Below, one piece after another: positions 34,522 through 45,899 of a stretch of 64,000 bases of DNA; the stretch's first letter is position 1; each line of letters starts with the position of its first letter. The notes under the pieces were generated by a model. It saw nothing but the letters and a program-made list of their open reading frames with translations. It had not been told where the DNA came from and did not search any database. This DNA is from Icerya purchasi (taxonomy: Eukaryota > Arthropoda > Insecta > Hemiptera > Monophlebidae): NCBI GenBank assembly GCA_039619475.1, contig CM077116.1, positions 374,614,794 to 374,678,793 on the forward strand, read 5' to 3'. The translations under genes and the position numbers were made by a program.

Positions 34522-34945
34522 CAGACCCGTGCCCAGAATTTTGGAAAGGGGGAGGGGGGGGGGGGGGGGGGGTTGAAAATTTTCTTTGCATATTTATTTT
34601 ATAATACATTTTTCACTAATATTCGTACTATTAATAATTTCCATCATTTTGATTTATATATTAATAATTTACATAAATGAATTACCCCGTATATGAACAT
34701 TAATAAAAATTTCATGTTATTAATTATACTCGTAATAAAAAATTTTTTGCATAAAATATTAATGAAGTAGTACCTAAAAATATGGAGCATATTTTTTCTT
34801 TTTTCTTTTAAAAGTAGGTAAGAACACCCTAAAAAATTATCAATATTTATTTTAAATTTGTGATTTTTTCCAGATTTTTTGTATTTATAATAACTATTTC
34901 AGTTCTCATGGGGGGGGTTAACCCCCCCCCGTGGACACGGCCTTG
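34522..34945. mobile_element. hAT-type MITE with G/C homopolymer ends, 424 bp
   Basis: Ends CAGACCCGTGCCCAG and (other strand) CAAGGCCGTGTCCACG, each followed by a long G or C run (20 G at about 34554-34572). Flanked by the perfect 8-bp repeat CTCTCTAG (34514-34521, 34946-34953). The interior is AT-rich and non-coding. Confidence 0.88.
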
Positions 34946-35041
34946 CTCTCTAGAATCTGTAGTTCCGCCAAATACCGCTAGATGCCAGTATCTACTCACT
35001 ACAGGAATGATTAGCGCTCATCTATGATAAGCTATCATTTT

Positions 35042-35236
35042 TAGTGATGTGCGATTTCGAAATGTTTTTACAATCGAAACAATCGAATGATTTTTATTCG
35101 AATGATTGTGGTGAATCCGAATGAATTATTCGAATAAAATAACATTTCGAATGCAACTACGGAACGATCGAATGCATTCGAAGTCATCGAACAATCGAAT
35201 AATTCGAATGAAACATTTCGAAGTTGCCCATCACTA
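35042..35236. mobile_element. hAT-type MITE rich in TTCGAA palindromes, 195 bp
   Basis: Ends TAGTGATGTGCGATTTCGAA and (other strand) TAGTGATGGGCAACTTCGAA. Perfect 8-bp duplication ATCATTTT at 35034-35041 and 35237-35244. The interior is made of many ATTCGAAT / CGAA units in both directions, so it can fold extensively. Confidence 0.85.
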
Positions 35237-35244
35237 ATCATTTT

Positions 35245-35949
35245 ATTGTTGTGTTTTTCGCATTCTTGGTTTATGTTGACGATAAATAGTTGCTAAAAAT
35301 TTGGAAAGCCCTTTTGTGTATTTTTCCAGTTACTTAATCTTATGATAAGTAAAAATAATGAAATTATCAAAATCGTATGTCACAAACTAAATTTGATTAC
35401 GTCTTATTTATTTATTTTAGATTGAATTGTAATACAGATCAAAAAATTATTCTGATAAATTTCTTTTTGTATTTTAAAATATTCCGCGGCGATGGGTTAC
35501 TTTTTTTAAAATTGTATTTTATTTTTTTTTATCATCTAGATATTTGTAGACACAGATCGAAATTTATGGAAAGTTGTAGAAAACAAACATTTCCAAAATT
35601 TTTTCGAATAACTATCGATAAATTTATAAACAAATTTGATAAATATTATCAGCCTTTGCACGAGAATAACTGCAAATAACAATTAACAAAGTAAAAGTCA
35701 TGTTTTCTGAAAATAGCAGGAAGAAGTTTCATTTTTCAGTAATATAATGTACCAATTTATTTAGCTCATCTCATAAAACTATAATTCTGTACCAACAATC
35801 TTCGGGCTTATTAAAAATATACAAGGATCTTTGTTATATTTTCGATTTATAAGTTGAAATAATCAATTATAAACGTTTCGGCTCGGTTTTCATGAAATTT
35901 TATAAAAAATAATTGTAATGATGTCAATATCTACCTTGGCAAAGAAGTC
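35245..35949. other. No gene recognised
   Basis: AT-rich. A 100-codon plus frame at 35377-35679 has no recognisable motif and a Phe/Ile/Lys-rich composition typical of chance frames in AT-rich DNA. Confidence 0.4.
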
Positions 35950-36754
35950 TCTGCACCAGTTGCTCAGTAAATACTGCTCTTGGGGAAAGAGTAGTTCAAA
36001 AACTTGTGAGCACCCTCAGGAATACTGTTGTAACGTTCATATTTGACCGTTTCTTTATCAATATTAGTCTTTTGCAGACATTGCAACAACCCGCTGTTGG
36101 TATCCTGATTTCCAATCGTAAAAATATATCTAAATTCACTCGGAAATTGAAAAAACCAGAATGTCAACTAAGGGTTTCAGCAGATGGAGTTTTAGTGAGC
36201 AGGTGGCAGGGCAGCAAAGATTCCATGGTTGCAAGCAACTATCACAGTGCTACCTTAATGAGTGCTACCAGAAAACAGAAGGACGGGACACATTTGGAAG
36301 TTCCTTGTCCAGCTCAGGTCAAGTTCTACAACCACCTACAGTGGTGTAGATTTATCAGACCAGAAGATAAGCTGTTACGACTTTGGAAGAAAGTCTTTGA
36401 AATGGTGGAAAATGTTTTTTTATTGCTTTCTCATGGTCGCTGTAGTCAATGTATGGATCATCCATATCGATTTACACAATAAAAAAAATTAAGTTGCTCT
36501 AATTCTCGGTTCCACTTGCAGAATCATTGATTTTGTATAGAAAACAACACTGTACAATCAAACGTCGGGCCAGACGAGGAAGGCCCTCAAAACGCGCACT
36601 ACTATTGCATAATGTAGGCGGACATCTTCCTATTGAGGGATCAACACGACGACCATGTTTACAGTGCTCATAAAATGGCATTGAGAAAAGAATAAAGTTG
36701 ATATGCACACAATGAAACGTTCCCTTGTGCACACAACGTTTCACACTTTATCAT
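35950..36754 (+). pseudogene. piggyBac-type transposase relic
   Basis: Plus strand in three frames. 36006-36350 reads FIFDRFFINISLLQTLQQPA and NSRKN-like, then VSADGVLVSRWQGSKDSMVA. After a frameshift, 36340-36480 reads GVDLSDQKISCYDFGRKSLK and VAVVNVWIIHIDLHNKK, the classic piggyBac core end. A third frame to 36754 carries the Cys-rich C-terminal finger (RRPCLQCS ... KLICTQ ... NVPLCTQRFTLYH). Frameshifts and stops make it non-functional. The N-terminal DNA-binding part is not visible. Confidence 0.85.
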
Positions 36755-36989
36755 AGTTCATATGCTATGTCCGCACTTGTGCGCTTTCGCTTTCAACTTT
36801 TAACTTGCGTCTTGCCTCTTTCAACTTGCGTCTAGAAGCATGCCTCTTGACGCATGCCCGAAAGGCAAGCAATTTCTGTCCGCACTTGTTCAAATCGTCT
36901 GTGCGTCTCGTCAGTAGGTCTTGTGCAACCACCTCAAGATGTAGACAGACGCGTTGTCCTTACTTTTGTCAAGTTCTGCATTTTTAGTT

Positions 36990-37367
36990 TTGAAACATGG
37001 AAGAAAGAAGAAAATGAGAAGAAAGAAAAAATCCCTGTGGGTTTTGGACTTTTTGAAAACGTGAGATTACAAGATTCTGAAACAAGTGAATACAAGTGAT
37101 TTATTGTTCAAAAACTTTACTCTAATGTCGAAGGCCAACTTTGATTGTTTGCTAAATCTGATTCGGACAAAAATATAAAAAAAGGACACATGTTTTCGTG
37201 AAGCTATATCCCCACAGTATAGGCTTGCTATCGCTCTAAGATATTTGACCACAGGTGACTCAATTAAATCTCTTTTTTATTTATTCAAAGTTTCCAAATA
37301 AAATATAACAGAAATTATACCCATCATTTTGAAAGCCATAATTGAAGCACTGCAGAATTATATCAAG
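36990..37367 (+). pseudogene. PIF/Harbinger transposase relic (first exon)
   Basis: From ATG 36997 (MEERRK...) the plus strand reads, with several stops and a shift, KNFTLMSKANFDCLLNLIR, CFREAISPQYRLAIALRYL, TTGDSIKSLFYLFKVSK and IILKAIIEALQNYIK, ending exactly at GTAAGT (37368). This is the N-terminal third of HARBI1-like nucleases, where an intron often follows. The DDE catalytic part was not found downstream. Confidence 0.75.
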
Positions 37368-38110
37368 GTAAGTAGAAGTAATTTTTTGGTAACGTGTGTT
37401 TATTCATTTGTATTTTATAATTGCTCGAAATAATTATCAGAGCAAAATTGATATATATGAAAAAATGTGCATATAAATATACCTACGTATATTTTTTTAG
37501 AAAAAGCAATAAGTGAGTAAAATCGAGGAATTAGAGTGTCTAAAAAGTACATTAGTTAGTAACTTTAGTAAGCGTAGTGTAATTCAGTAAATACTTTATT
37601 CACAGAAAGTAGATCAGTTGTTGTTGAACGTTAAAAACGGTTCATATGAAAGCCATCATTTTCAGAAGTAACCACATCAGTAGCATTGAGATCGGGGGAT
37701 AAACTGGAGCTCGATTATTACTGGTACAACTTCCAGTATTGTTGGTCGAGTATGATGGGGATGGAACAACAGAATATGTCGGAGATGATGCGATAGGATA
37801 TGTCGGAGGCTGGGGCATGGGCAATAACCTAGGATCAGATGGGGGTGAAGTTAGAAAAGTGGTTGTTGCTGGCTGCTTAGGAAGCTGGGTTGGACGTGGT
37901 GGCATCAGCAGTCGTACTGGTTGTTGTTGAGGTGGTGGCCCCATTTCTTGCATTTCCATTTGGAATAAGAAGTTTTGAATCGGCAGTTTTCAAGTGAAGA
38001 GGCACGGAATGACGCATATAAACCCACCACTTACATTTCGCTGGCCGCTCTACGGTTCAACATGTTCAACTCAAATAATGCATGCCTCATGTGCCTCTCC
38101 CCAGGGTTAA
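37368..38110. other. Harbinger element remainder; Pro/Gln-rich minus frame
   Basis: The minus frame 37959-37642 encodes a Pro/Ser/Thr/Gln-rich stretch (MGPPPQQQPVRLLMPPRP...). Harbinger elements usually carry a second, oppositely oriented DNA-binding gene, and this could be its low-complexity tail; that is inference. The stretch to about 38110 contains GCATGCCTC/GAGGC motifs similar to 36800-36880, possibly the other end of the element. Confidence 0.35.
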
Positions 38111-39358
38111 CCAAGCATAAGTGTTGATAACTTTCGATATTTTCAATACGCGGTTGTTGTATTTGAGTTCTATTAAGTATAATCTGTTATTAACTTTTTA
38201 TTATTATGACATAGATGGTAAACAATTAAATAGCTCTCACTTATTGTGAAAAAATTTGGAAGTGAAAAACTGTTTAGATATCTTTGATTATTATTTCCTT
38301 AAAAATATAACAAAAAATACTAAATTAAATGGCCTACGGTTACATTTACCCATTTCCTTATTGTTTTCGTTTTATATAATTAAAATTTATGAACTATATA
38401 TTTTATTTATATTTATCTAAGACGAAATGAAAAGTAATTTAAACACATATTGCATTACAATAAAAATTAAACATAAAATATCTGTAGACCTTAATTTTTT
38501 TTGTACTTTATTAATTAAAGGCCTTTTAAATGCAATTTTCAGTCACATTTTTAAACGAAAACTTATCAGCTAAAATTTTTAATTAAACATTTACTTAAAT
38601 ATCTCTACTCTCTAGAGTAAAATATTGTCATAAACATATAGGCGGGAAAGTTTCTCAGTAAAAAACACGTGATGGACTAAACAAACATTTTTAAATTTTC
38701 ATACTACAGTACATTCAAATTTTTTGCTTCATTATTTAATTTTTTTTATAGTTTTTTAGTAGTAACCGATTCATAATGAATAAATTGTTATAAAACATAT
38801 ATTAATAATTTAAGTAAGTAAATTAAATACATATGAATTATTTATAAAATATTTAGCGATATGAATAAGTTTATTGTAAAATTTATTTAATTTGTTTATC
38901 TGTAAATTTTAAATTTTTAAAAATTTACACATTACGAGAGCCAATTATTTATAATTTACATAAAATATCGATTGATAATTGGCTACTTAAGTTGCTCTTC
39001 TAACTTCTGTAATTTATTACTGCTGCGCAAATTACCATCATTACTACTTTAGTTTTTTCGTCGGCACATAACATTACTGTACTTTCGTATTAATAATTGA
39101 AAAACGTTGATTTAGGAAGTTTTAATTGTTTCTGCGCCTACAGTAAGTTGACATTTTCGATATTCCGTGTACATGTATGGTTTGTTATGGGTATTTTTAT
39201 TTAACAAAACCCGGTAGTTATTTTGATTAGTTCAATTAAATTCTTATTTCTAATTGTGTACATACCTAATTTATTGATTTTATTCATAAATATATAAAGA
39301 CACGAAAGATGTGTAATTACGGCATTTTATTGAACTTCTGTTCAAATTTATTTAGAAA
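38111..39358. promoter_or_regulatory. exu upstream region
   Basis: Very AT-rich DNA upstream of the exu start codon. It must contain the promoter and 5' untranslated region, but no TATA box or initiator can be assigned confidently against this background. Confidence 0.3.
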
Positions 39359-39682
39359 ATGGTTGACACAATTGATAATGCATCGCAAGAAAATGGACAT
39401 AGTAGTGATCATGAAGAAAATATCCCAGTTATAAATGTAGAAGAAGATAAAAAAATCGGTGTTCCGCTAGATAATTATTGTCTAGTGGGATGGGATTTGG
39501 ATGTTACGGGACGTAGGCTTTTAGACGAAGTTTGCCATATTGCAGGCTACACCCCGGATGATTCTTTTTCATTGTACGTTATGCCACATGGAGATCTTAG
39601 TGTGAAAGCCAAAAGACGGTATATGATTCGTATTATAACTGTAGGATTGTACCGTATTATTAAGGATGATAGGAGTAATAAG
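39359..39682 (+). CDS. exu: exu exon 1
   Basis: ATG at 39359; acidic N-terminus of about 35 residues, then the start of the EXO-like domain. The place where active DEDD nucleases have D-x-E reads D-L-D here. Donor AAG|GTATAT. Confidence 0.93.
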
Positions 39683-42600
39683 GTATATAATATTAGAACA
39701 GATTTTATCGCTTATTGATACTATTGAAAGTTTAACTATATATTTTCGTGGATCAATTTAGATAGTAGTTTTCAGTCTATTATGTTACGTTATATGTTTC
39801 TTGCTATGTAATTATGTATTTAGTTTTAGTCGCATTACTCTTTATTCTTTTTTGCCTAGGTCGTAAAAACTAGAAGTGAAATTTCAGCTTTAACGGAGTT
39901 CTTAGATTGGCTAGAAAATAATAATAAAAAGCAAGGCAAAAATGGCGTTTTGTTAATATGTCATGAAAACTATAAATTCAATCCCTATATGCTCATAAAA
40001 TCTTTGCAAGAGTACGTTTTTTGTAATTATAATTTTCCATCTATTTTTTGTGTAATGCGTTTTTTTTTTCGAGTAATTAATTTCCGTAACTTGAATTTAA
40101 CCGGCTTTCGTTATCAGTTAACATTTTTGAATTTTTGAATTATAGGTACAATCTGTTAGAGCGTTTTCGGGGAATTGTAAAAGGATTTGTTGATTGCCAT
40201 AATTTCGCAAAGAAGAAATGTGAACATACAATGGTATCATTTACTATTCGTACGTTATCGAAAGTTCTTTTAGACAAGGGTAATGTAGAGATTCATAAAG
40301 CGAGTGATAGAGGTCGTTTAGCATACGAGGTATTTCATAGTAATTGTCCTTAATTTTGTTTATGTTTATATTTCATAACGTGCATGCGTTATATATTCTC
40401 GGAAATCGGCTAAAGAAAAAAAAACCATTAGGCTCCTCGATCATTTAAGTAAAATAAAATCCTGTTTTAATTAGAATTAAAAAAAAAAAAGTGAAATATT
40501 GAATTTTATTAAAAAACAAAAAAACAACGGAAATGGACGTAATTACTGTATTGTGTTTTAACAAAAGGTGTTAACACTTGAAGGGGGTTTTAACTTTGAT
40601 GCGTTCTACTGGAAAATCATCGCCTCGTACGCGTTAGTTTTAAACGTACTAAATGTAGAGTGACTTTTTCTTTCTAAAAATGTCTAGGTTTTTAGGTTTC
40701 TGTTTTCCTATAAAGAGAAATCGACACGAAATAAATCGAAAAACGTACAAAAAAAGTTTTATTCAAAAAGGGAAAGAATCGCAAATGATACAAAATTGAA
40801 CATAAACAATTTATTTACTTAATTATCGAAGAATACGTTAAATTATGATTATAAAATCGTTTTTTGCCAAAACAAAAAAAAAATTGACAAATTTAATCAA
40901 ACAAGAAAGTACGATCATTAATTTTGATTAAATTTGTCAATCTCGTTTTTTTTTTTTTTTCAAAAATCGGTTTTGTGATCATAATTTGATGTATTCTTTG
41001 ATAATGAAGCGAATAAATTATGTGGGATGTTTATGTTTGTAACATTAGCGAGTTTTTCAATTTTTGAATAAAATTTTTTTTATATGTTTTCGATAAATTT
41101 CGGGTCGATTTCTTTTCATAGGAAAATAGGAACTTAAGACTTTGTCATTTTTAAAAAGTCGAAGAATCACTCTACATTCGGTACATCTAAAATTAACGCG
41201 CACAAGTTGATGATTTTTCAGTAGAACGCATCAAACTTAAAATTCTTTTAACATTTTTTGTTAACGCACTGTCTATTAACGTACATTATAACGTGAAACG
41301 AGAAAACATTACAATTGCTGTGACGCATCGTTAAAAAGTGAAAAGAAATTATATATTAACCTTTGTTTGGCCTCTTTTTCCTTACTACTGATAATATAAC
41401 GGAAAGTAAGTTTTCCTAATATAATGAAATGCAAAAATTAATTTTAATCCGGCGGTTTTTTTCTTACATTAATATAATTTTATGTAAATATTATATAATA
41501 TCTCGTTGTTAGTTTTTGAGATTATTAAATTTATTGTTATACTTCAGAAAAATGTATTTTTGCAGTTGTTCGCACATACATTTTTAAATTAGTTGCATGC
41601 AGAATTTATAATATTAAGATCATTATATAAAATACGGTTATTATTGTTATTGCTTTCGTTACACATTAATATAGAACCATTATACTTGTTAATATTAGTC
41701 AAGATTTTAATCAAGTTTGTAATATTTTTTGTGCAGATTGTGCAACATTTATGTGCCGGGGAATCCGATATCGGAAAAGGTGCAATTTCACCCGATGAAG
41801 AGATAATTAAAAATATACTACCTTTTACGATGTCTGTCCAGGATGAAGAAAATGTTCTAGCAGCTATGCGAGTAACAATAAGCAGACAGAATACATTAAA
41901 GCCAATTTTCGGTAGTTTTATACGTTTTTTGGCTCCGAGTTATGAACGAAAAAATGCTTTACAACTTCGCAGATATCTTGTAGACGCTCTAATTGATTAC
42001 GACACACTAAAAACTGCTTGGGATGATAAGGTAGAAATATTTTTTTAGTTTTAATTTTTATATAGGATACTTCTAAGTTGCAACAGTATGTTTCTTTTTT
42101 TTTTTTCTTGTAAAAATAAATTTTTATAAAACAATAATTATTTGAACGTTACAATGTAGAAGAGAGCTGATGAAAACAGTGAAAAACATTTTTATTTCAT
42201 TTTTTTTTTAAATACTTGAAAATGGTAGAAGTTTGAATATTTAAACAAAGTTTATGTAGCTTTTAATAAAGTATGGAGGGTATAGAAAATGTGAGTAGTT
42301 GCAATTTAAAAATACTAATTAGTGAAATAAATTGAAAAATTTTAAAATAATTCAGAATATTTTATATCATTAGATTCTATTTCGTTACCAACTGCTTTAT
42401 TATATAATATCAAGAAAAAAAAAAGCCATTATACTTCTACTATATAAAAAAGAAACGTTGCTAAATATCGGTTTATTGGTCGGCCGAGAACATTTCGCAT
42501 CGATGTTGCTCAAATTAACTACCTTTCTTTGATTAAAATTTAAAATTAATTTAAACGTACTTTATAGATTTATGAGTATTTGAAGTTGAATATTTCGTTG

Positions 42601-42896
42601 TTTTTTTTGTTAAATAAGCGAGAAAAATAAAAACGAAGTTTAATCATTACTATTATTGTTAATAGGGAAAAGAAGGTATTGAAGTATTGTTCAAAGAAAA
42701 ATTAGAACAAGTACCAGAAAAGCATCGCGAAGCGTTATTTAAAATGGTGATTGATCATTTCGAAAAGCCAGCGGTAGTGCCTAACGAAACACCATCTTCA
42801 TCTTCGAACAATAATTCTGGACGATACGTTTATAATGGTCGACGGCCTTATCGAGAAAGAAGACCGATAAACAGATCTGTCGTAGCGGTAAATTAA
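39359..42896 (+). CDS. exu: Maternal protein exuperantia
   Basis: RNA-binding protein of the germ line; in Drosophila it is needed to localise bicoid mRNA in the oocyte. Exons 39359-39682, 39860-40011, 40146-40329, 41737-42030, 42666-42896 splice in frame to 394 residues. Residues about 35-170 form the exonuclease-like (EXO) domain: LVGWDLDVTGRRLLDEVCHI, YVMPHGDLSVKAKRR, SEISALTEFLDWLENN, LLICHENYKFNPYMLIKSLQ. Then comes the YNLLERFRGIVKGF and LSKVLL region and, after exon 4, the SAM-like part (RRYLVDALIDYDTLKTAWDD, GIEVLFKEKLEQVPEKH). The C-terminus is a short Arg/Tyr-rich basic tail (RRPYRERRPINRS). The Drosophila protein is longer (about 530 residues), mostly at the C-terminus. No stops or shifts; splice sites are GT-AG. 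An AATAAA lies at 43288. Confidence 0.95.
39860..40011 (+). CDS. exu: exu exon 2
   Basis: Starts after TTTTTGCCTAG with VVKTRSEISALTEFLDWLE; ends CAAGA|GTACGT, splitting a Glu codon. Confidence 0.93.
40146..40329 (+). CDS. exu: exu exon 3
   Basis: Starts after AATTATAG, giving E-YNLLERFRGIVKGF; ends RGRLAYE before GTATTT. The following intron (40330-41736) contains a long foldback. Confidence 0.92.
40545..41272. mobile_element. Long foldback element in exu intron 3, about 728 bp
   Basis: Two arms of about 350 bp are inverted copies of each other almost end to end: for example TTTGATGCGTTCTACTG near 40597 against its complement near 41217, AATGTAGAGTGA near 40650 against 41170, and ATTGACAAATTTAATCAAA at 40890 against 40925. 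Only about 20-30 nt separate the arms. Ends resemble CTGT(A)TTGTG/CAGTGCGTTAACAAA. No coding potential, so it is a foldback MITE. Confidence 0.85.
41737..42030 (+). CDS. exu: exu exon 4
   Basis: Starts after TTTTTTGTGCAG with IVQHLCAGESD and ends TAWDDK before GTAGAA; 98 codons. Includes ENVLAAMRVTISRQNTLKPI, which corresponds to the conserved ...RQNSFRPVF segment of exu. Confidence 0.93.
42666..42896 (+). CDS. exu: exu exon 5 and stop
   Basis: Starts after TTGTTAATAG with GKEGIEVLFKEKLEQVPEK; Ser/Asn-rich linker, basic tail, TAA at 42894. Confidence 0.92.
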   Translation, partial: GKEGIEVLFKEKLEQVPEKHREALFKMVIDHFEKPAVVPNETPSSSSNNNSGRYVYNGRRPYRERRPINRSVVAVN

Positions 42897-43287
42897 TAAG
42901 TCAGTTTTCAATTTTAACAATTTACTAAATTTTTTTGTCCAAAGAACCCTAATCTCAGATTTTTAACGTAAAATATGTTACAATTTTTATTTTTATACAT
43001 GCTGAGATTTTTTAATTTTTATTTTAGATCATTTTTTAAATTACCATGTGTTCTTCTTACAACTAAGTTTTACAACACATAAAAAAATATTATTATTACA
43101 CATGTAGTATGCATGAAAAAATTGTTTCGGCTACTATTTTAAGGATAAATTTTGATTTGTTGATATCTACAACGGTAAAAGTGTAGTTATTTAATTTAAA
43201 CATTTAACGAAGTTGATATTTAATTATTATATACTGCTGGTTGTAAGTTGAAAAATTTTTTGTTCGCATTGATTATACATTTTTCCT

Positions 43288-43293
43288 AATAAA
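43288..43293 (+). terminator. exu: Candidate polyadenylation signal of exu
   Basis: AATAAA about 390 nt after the stop codon, followed by a T-rich stretch near 43310-43325. In this AT-rich sequence the hexamer is common, so this is only a candidate. Confidence 0.35.
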
Positions 43294-43695
43294 ACGAATG
43301 CAGTATTATATTGGTATTTTATTGTACACTCTGGTGGTTTGTGTTTAACGCATGTAAACCGCAATTTATGAATTTATCAGCGGAATGGGAAATTTAAAAA
43401 ATCGAATAATTTATAACTCGTTAACAAACGTTACTATTCTATAATTTCCACTTGCAATCTAATCATTTTTAAGGAATAAATAAGGCGGTGTATACAATTT
43501 AAACTTCGTAACAATCACTCAACGTAAATTTGTATGATACACGGCAGAAATTATGGAATAATTAGATAATTGGAAGATAAACATGCCGCTTCTTCCCTCT
43601 ATTAAGATAAAATTAAAAAGTCAACGATTTTTTCACTATATACACTTTAGGTGGCTATAGTAGCGTTACCGATTTCTTTAAGACATTTAAAATAA

Positions 43696-43872
43696 TCGAA
43701 ACTAGTATATGTGTTAGATGTATCCAAGGTATAGATGGCGTGCAACACGCACTGTTAGAGTGTAAACCAATGTATTACTTGAGAAAGAGGTATAATATTG
43801 ATCGTAACATTTTTACCTTTGATTGTTCTTGTCGCGAAATCATAAACCATAAAATCTACCGATTGTTTTGAT
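43696..43872 (+). mobile_element. I-like element C-terminal zinc-finger remnant
   Basis: Plus frame SICVRCIQGIDGVQHALLEC, KPMYYLRKRYNID, ending NHKIYRLF-stop. CVRC...H..LLEC is the Cys/His motif at the C-terminus of I-superfamily ORF2. An isolated 3' scrap lying downstream of exu. Confidence 0.6.
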
Positions 43873-43990
43873 TTTGATTTTTTAATTTTATTAGAGCAGC
43901 ATAGGGAATTAATAAGCGCCCTTCTTACTGATTTAAAAAAAAAAAAATGAATGAAAAAGAATAATGAATTAATGTGCCTCTGGGTTTATT

Positions 43991-44049
43991 TATAAAAATT
44001 ATTTTCTATAAAAATTATTTTCTATAAAAATTATTTTCTATAAAAATTA
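43991..44049. repeat. 16-bp tandem repeat, about 3.7 copies
   Basis: Unit TATAAAAATTATTTTC repeated without change, then a partial unit. Confidence 0.95.
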
Positions 44050-44119
44050 ATTTTTATTGCAAATACTTTTTTTTTACCTTTTTTTATACCATTTCCGTTC
44101 AGAGTTTAGCGATTAGTAG

Positions 44120-44290
44120 GCTAGTTCATTTTTTGAATAGTTGTTTTAAACAAGTCCCCTGTTGGACTTTTACACCATCTTTTCATATGCCTTTGTATGA
44201 AGCTTTAGGTTTGCCTCTTCCCCTTCTACGGCTGATTTTTTCATGAACTATACGAGTTAGAACATCATATATTGTACCATTGTAGCTTGT
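44120..44290 (-). mobile_element. Small non-LTR (RTE-like) 3' remnant
   Basis: Minus frame GTIYDVLTRIVHEKISRRRG then RGKPKASYKG resembles the (I)xEGKIxGRRGRGRPR block after reverse transcriptase in RTE-like and related elements. Confidence 0.4.
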
Positions 44291-45899
44291 GCTTGTGTAT
44301 GAATAACAGTCGTTATCTTTTTTTATATATTCTCTGCGAGATTTGTTTATTACTGACACGGATTCAACGATAAACGAGCGTTAAAAAAGGTCATTAGTTA
44401 AATTTTGAAAACTATTTTTTTTTTGCGGATCCGGATAAGTTTGTTTTTATTTTTTTATTTACTTTGATTGCTTGTTGATCAGTTTATGTTATCTATACTT
44501 TCTTTTTTTTAATAAATGGTTTGACTAGAAAAATTAAATATTCTTGTGTGGAGGTTGCTTGAAACATTTAAAAAACAATGGTAGTTTCAGTAAAAAGAAT
44601 ATTGTAGTTTATTGAATATTTTTCTCTGTAAAAATGCGTGTATATTGAAGAAATCGTAAATCATGAAACTGTAAGGTAATATTAATCGCTTAGTCTAGTT
44701 AGAACAATGGTGCTATTTCGTTTTAGTTTTGTAATCATTATTATACAACAAACGGAATAATTTCTGTCAACGTTTTGTTATTATAAGGCGTTGTTAATAT
44801 TACTGCATCATTATTATCAAGTCCTTTTTAATACTTGTTTTTATTTAAATTTTTAATGTTTTGTTTTGGATAATTTTTCAAATTATAAGGCTTGATAAAG
44901 TAAGTTAGTGTGCAAATTCACAACATGATAATACTTCGATTTTTTTTTTTTTAGTAAACTCAATATCAGCAATGTACATGCATATTTTATTTTAACATAT
45001 GCGGATTATTCTGTCGAATGAGCTAAAATTAAAAAAAAAAATATATATATACATATATATGTATTGTAGATGTTTGTCATGGTGAGTTCTTTATGAATAA
45101 ATAAATGTACTTTCTGAGTGTGTGTAGGTTATCAAAATGGTGCAATGAACATTAACCGAATAAATATAATGGCCAATTATATCGATATGAATGGGTAATG
45201 GCGATGCGTGTTAATAATTTAATCATATAACGAAATTTAAGTTTGACAATGAAGTTGTGCTTGTCCGTGGACGATAAAATGGAGCGTTTGAAAATGAAAA
45301 TTTTCGGGAAAAAAATACATCGTGGTCCATATAAATACGCCGACAATTATTTTCGAAAATAAATAAAAGCCCTGTAAAATTTTAAAAATAGTTTATATAA
45401 ACCTGTTAAAAATCATTTGTAAAAGTAATGAATAATTAATCAAGTTTGTAAAATTTTAAAAAAGGGTTAAACATTTTTTTCCGCCAAACTATATACGAAT
45501 TCTGTGAAGAAGATATATTATCGATAAATTCACTTTTTTTTTTTTAAATAGATAAAATAGTTTTTCTCACTTCAGTAATACAGGAGAGATTTAGGTATTT
45601 AGAACAATTACATGTTGTATATTTTTAGGTTCTAAAATGTTACGCGTGTAAAATTACTGTTATGTGTAGTTTAACAGAATTTTAAAACGTATGCACTCAT
45701 TTCAACTCAGAATATGAATGATTAGAAACAGATTATTCGGATCTTATATACTTGTTTCATATTTATGTGATACAAATCATCAGTATAACTAAAGTTCATT
45801 TTAAAATTGGTATAGATTAAGCAATAAAAAATCATGTAAAATAATATAGAGGTTATTATTGAGTTTATGAATATACTAATTGTTATATAACTAGAGATA
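44291..45899. other. Intergenic, no gene recognised
   Basis: AT-rich with a short (TA)n at 45043-45062 and homopolymer T runs. No supported coding frame. Confidence 0.5.
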
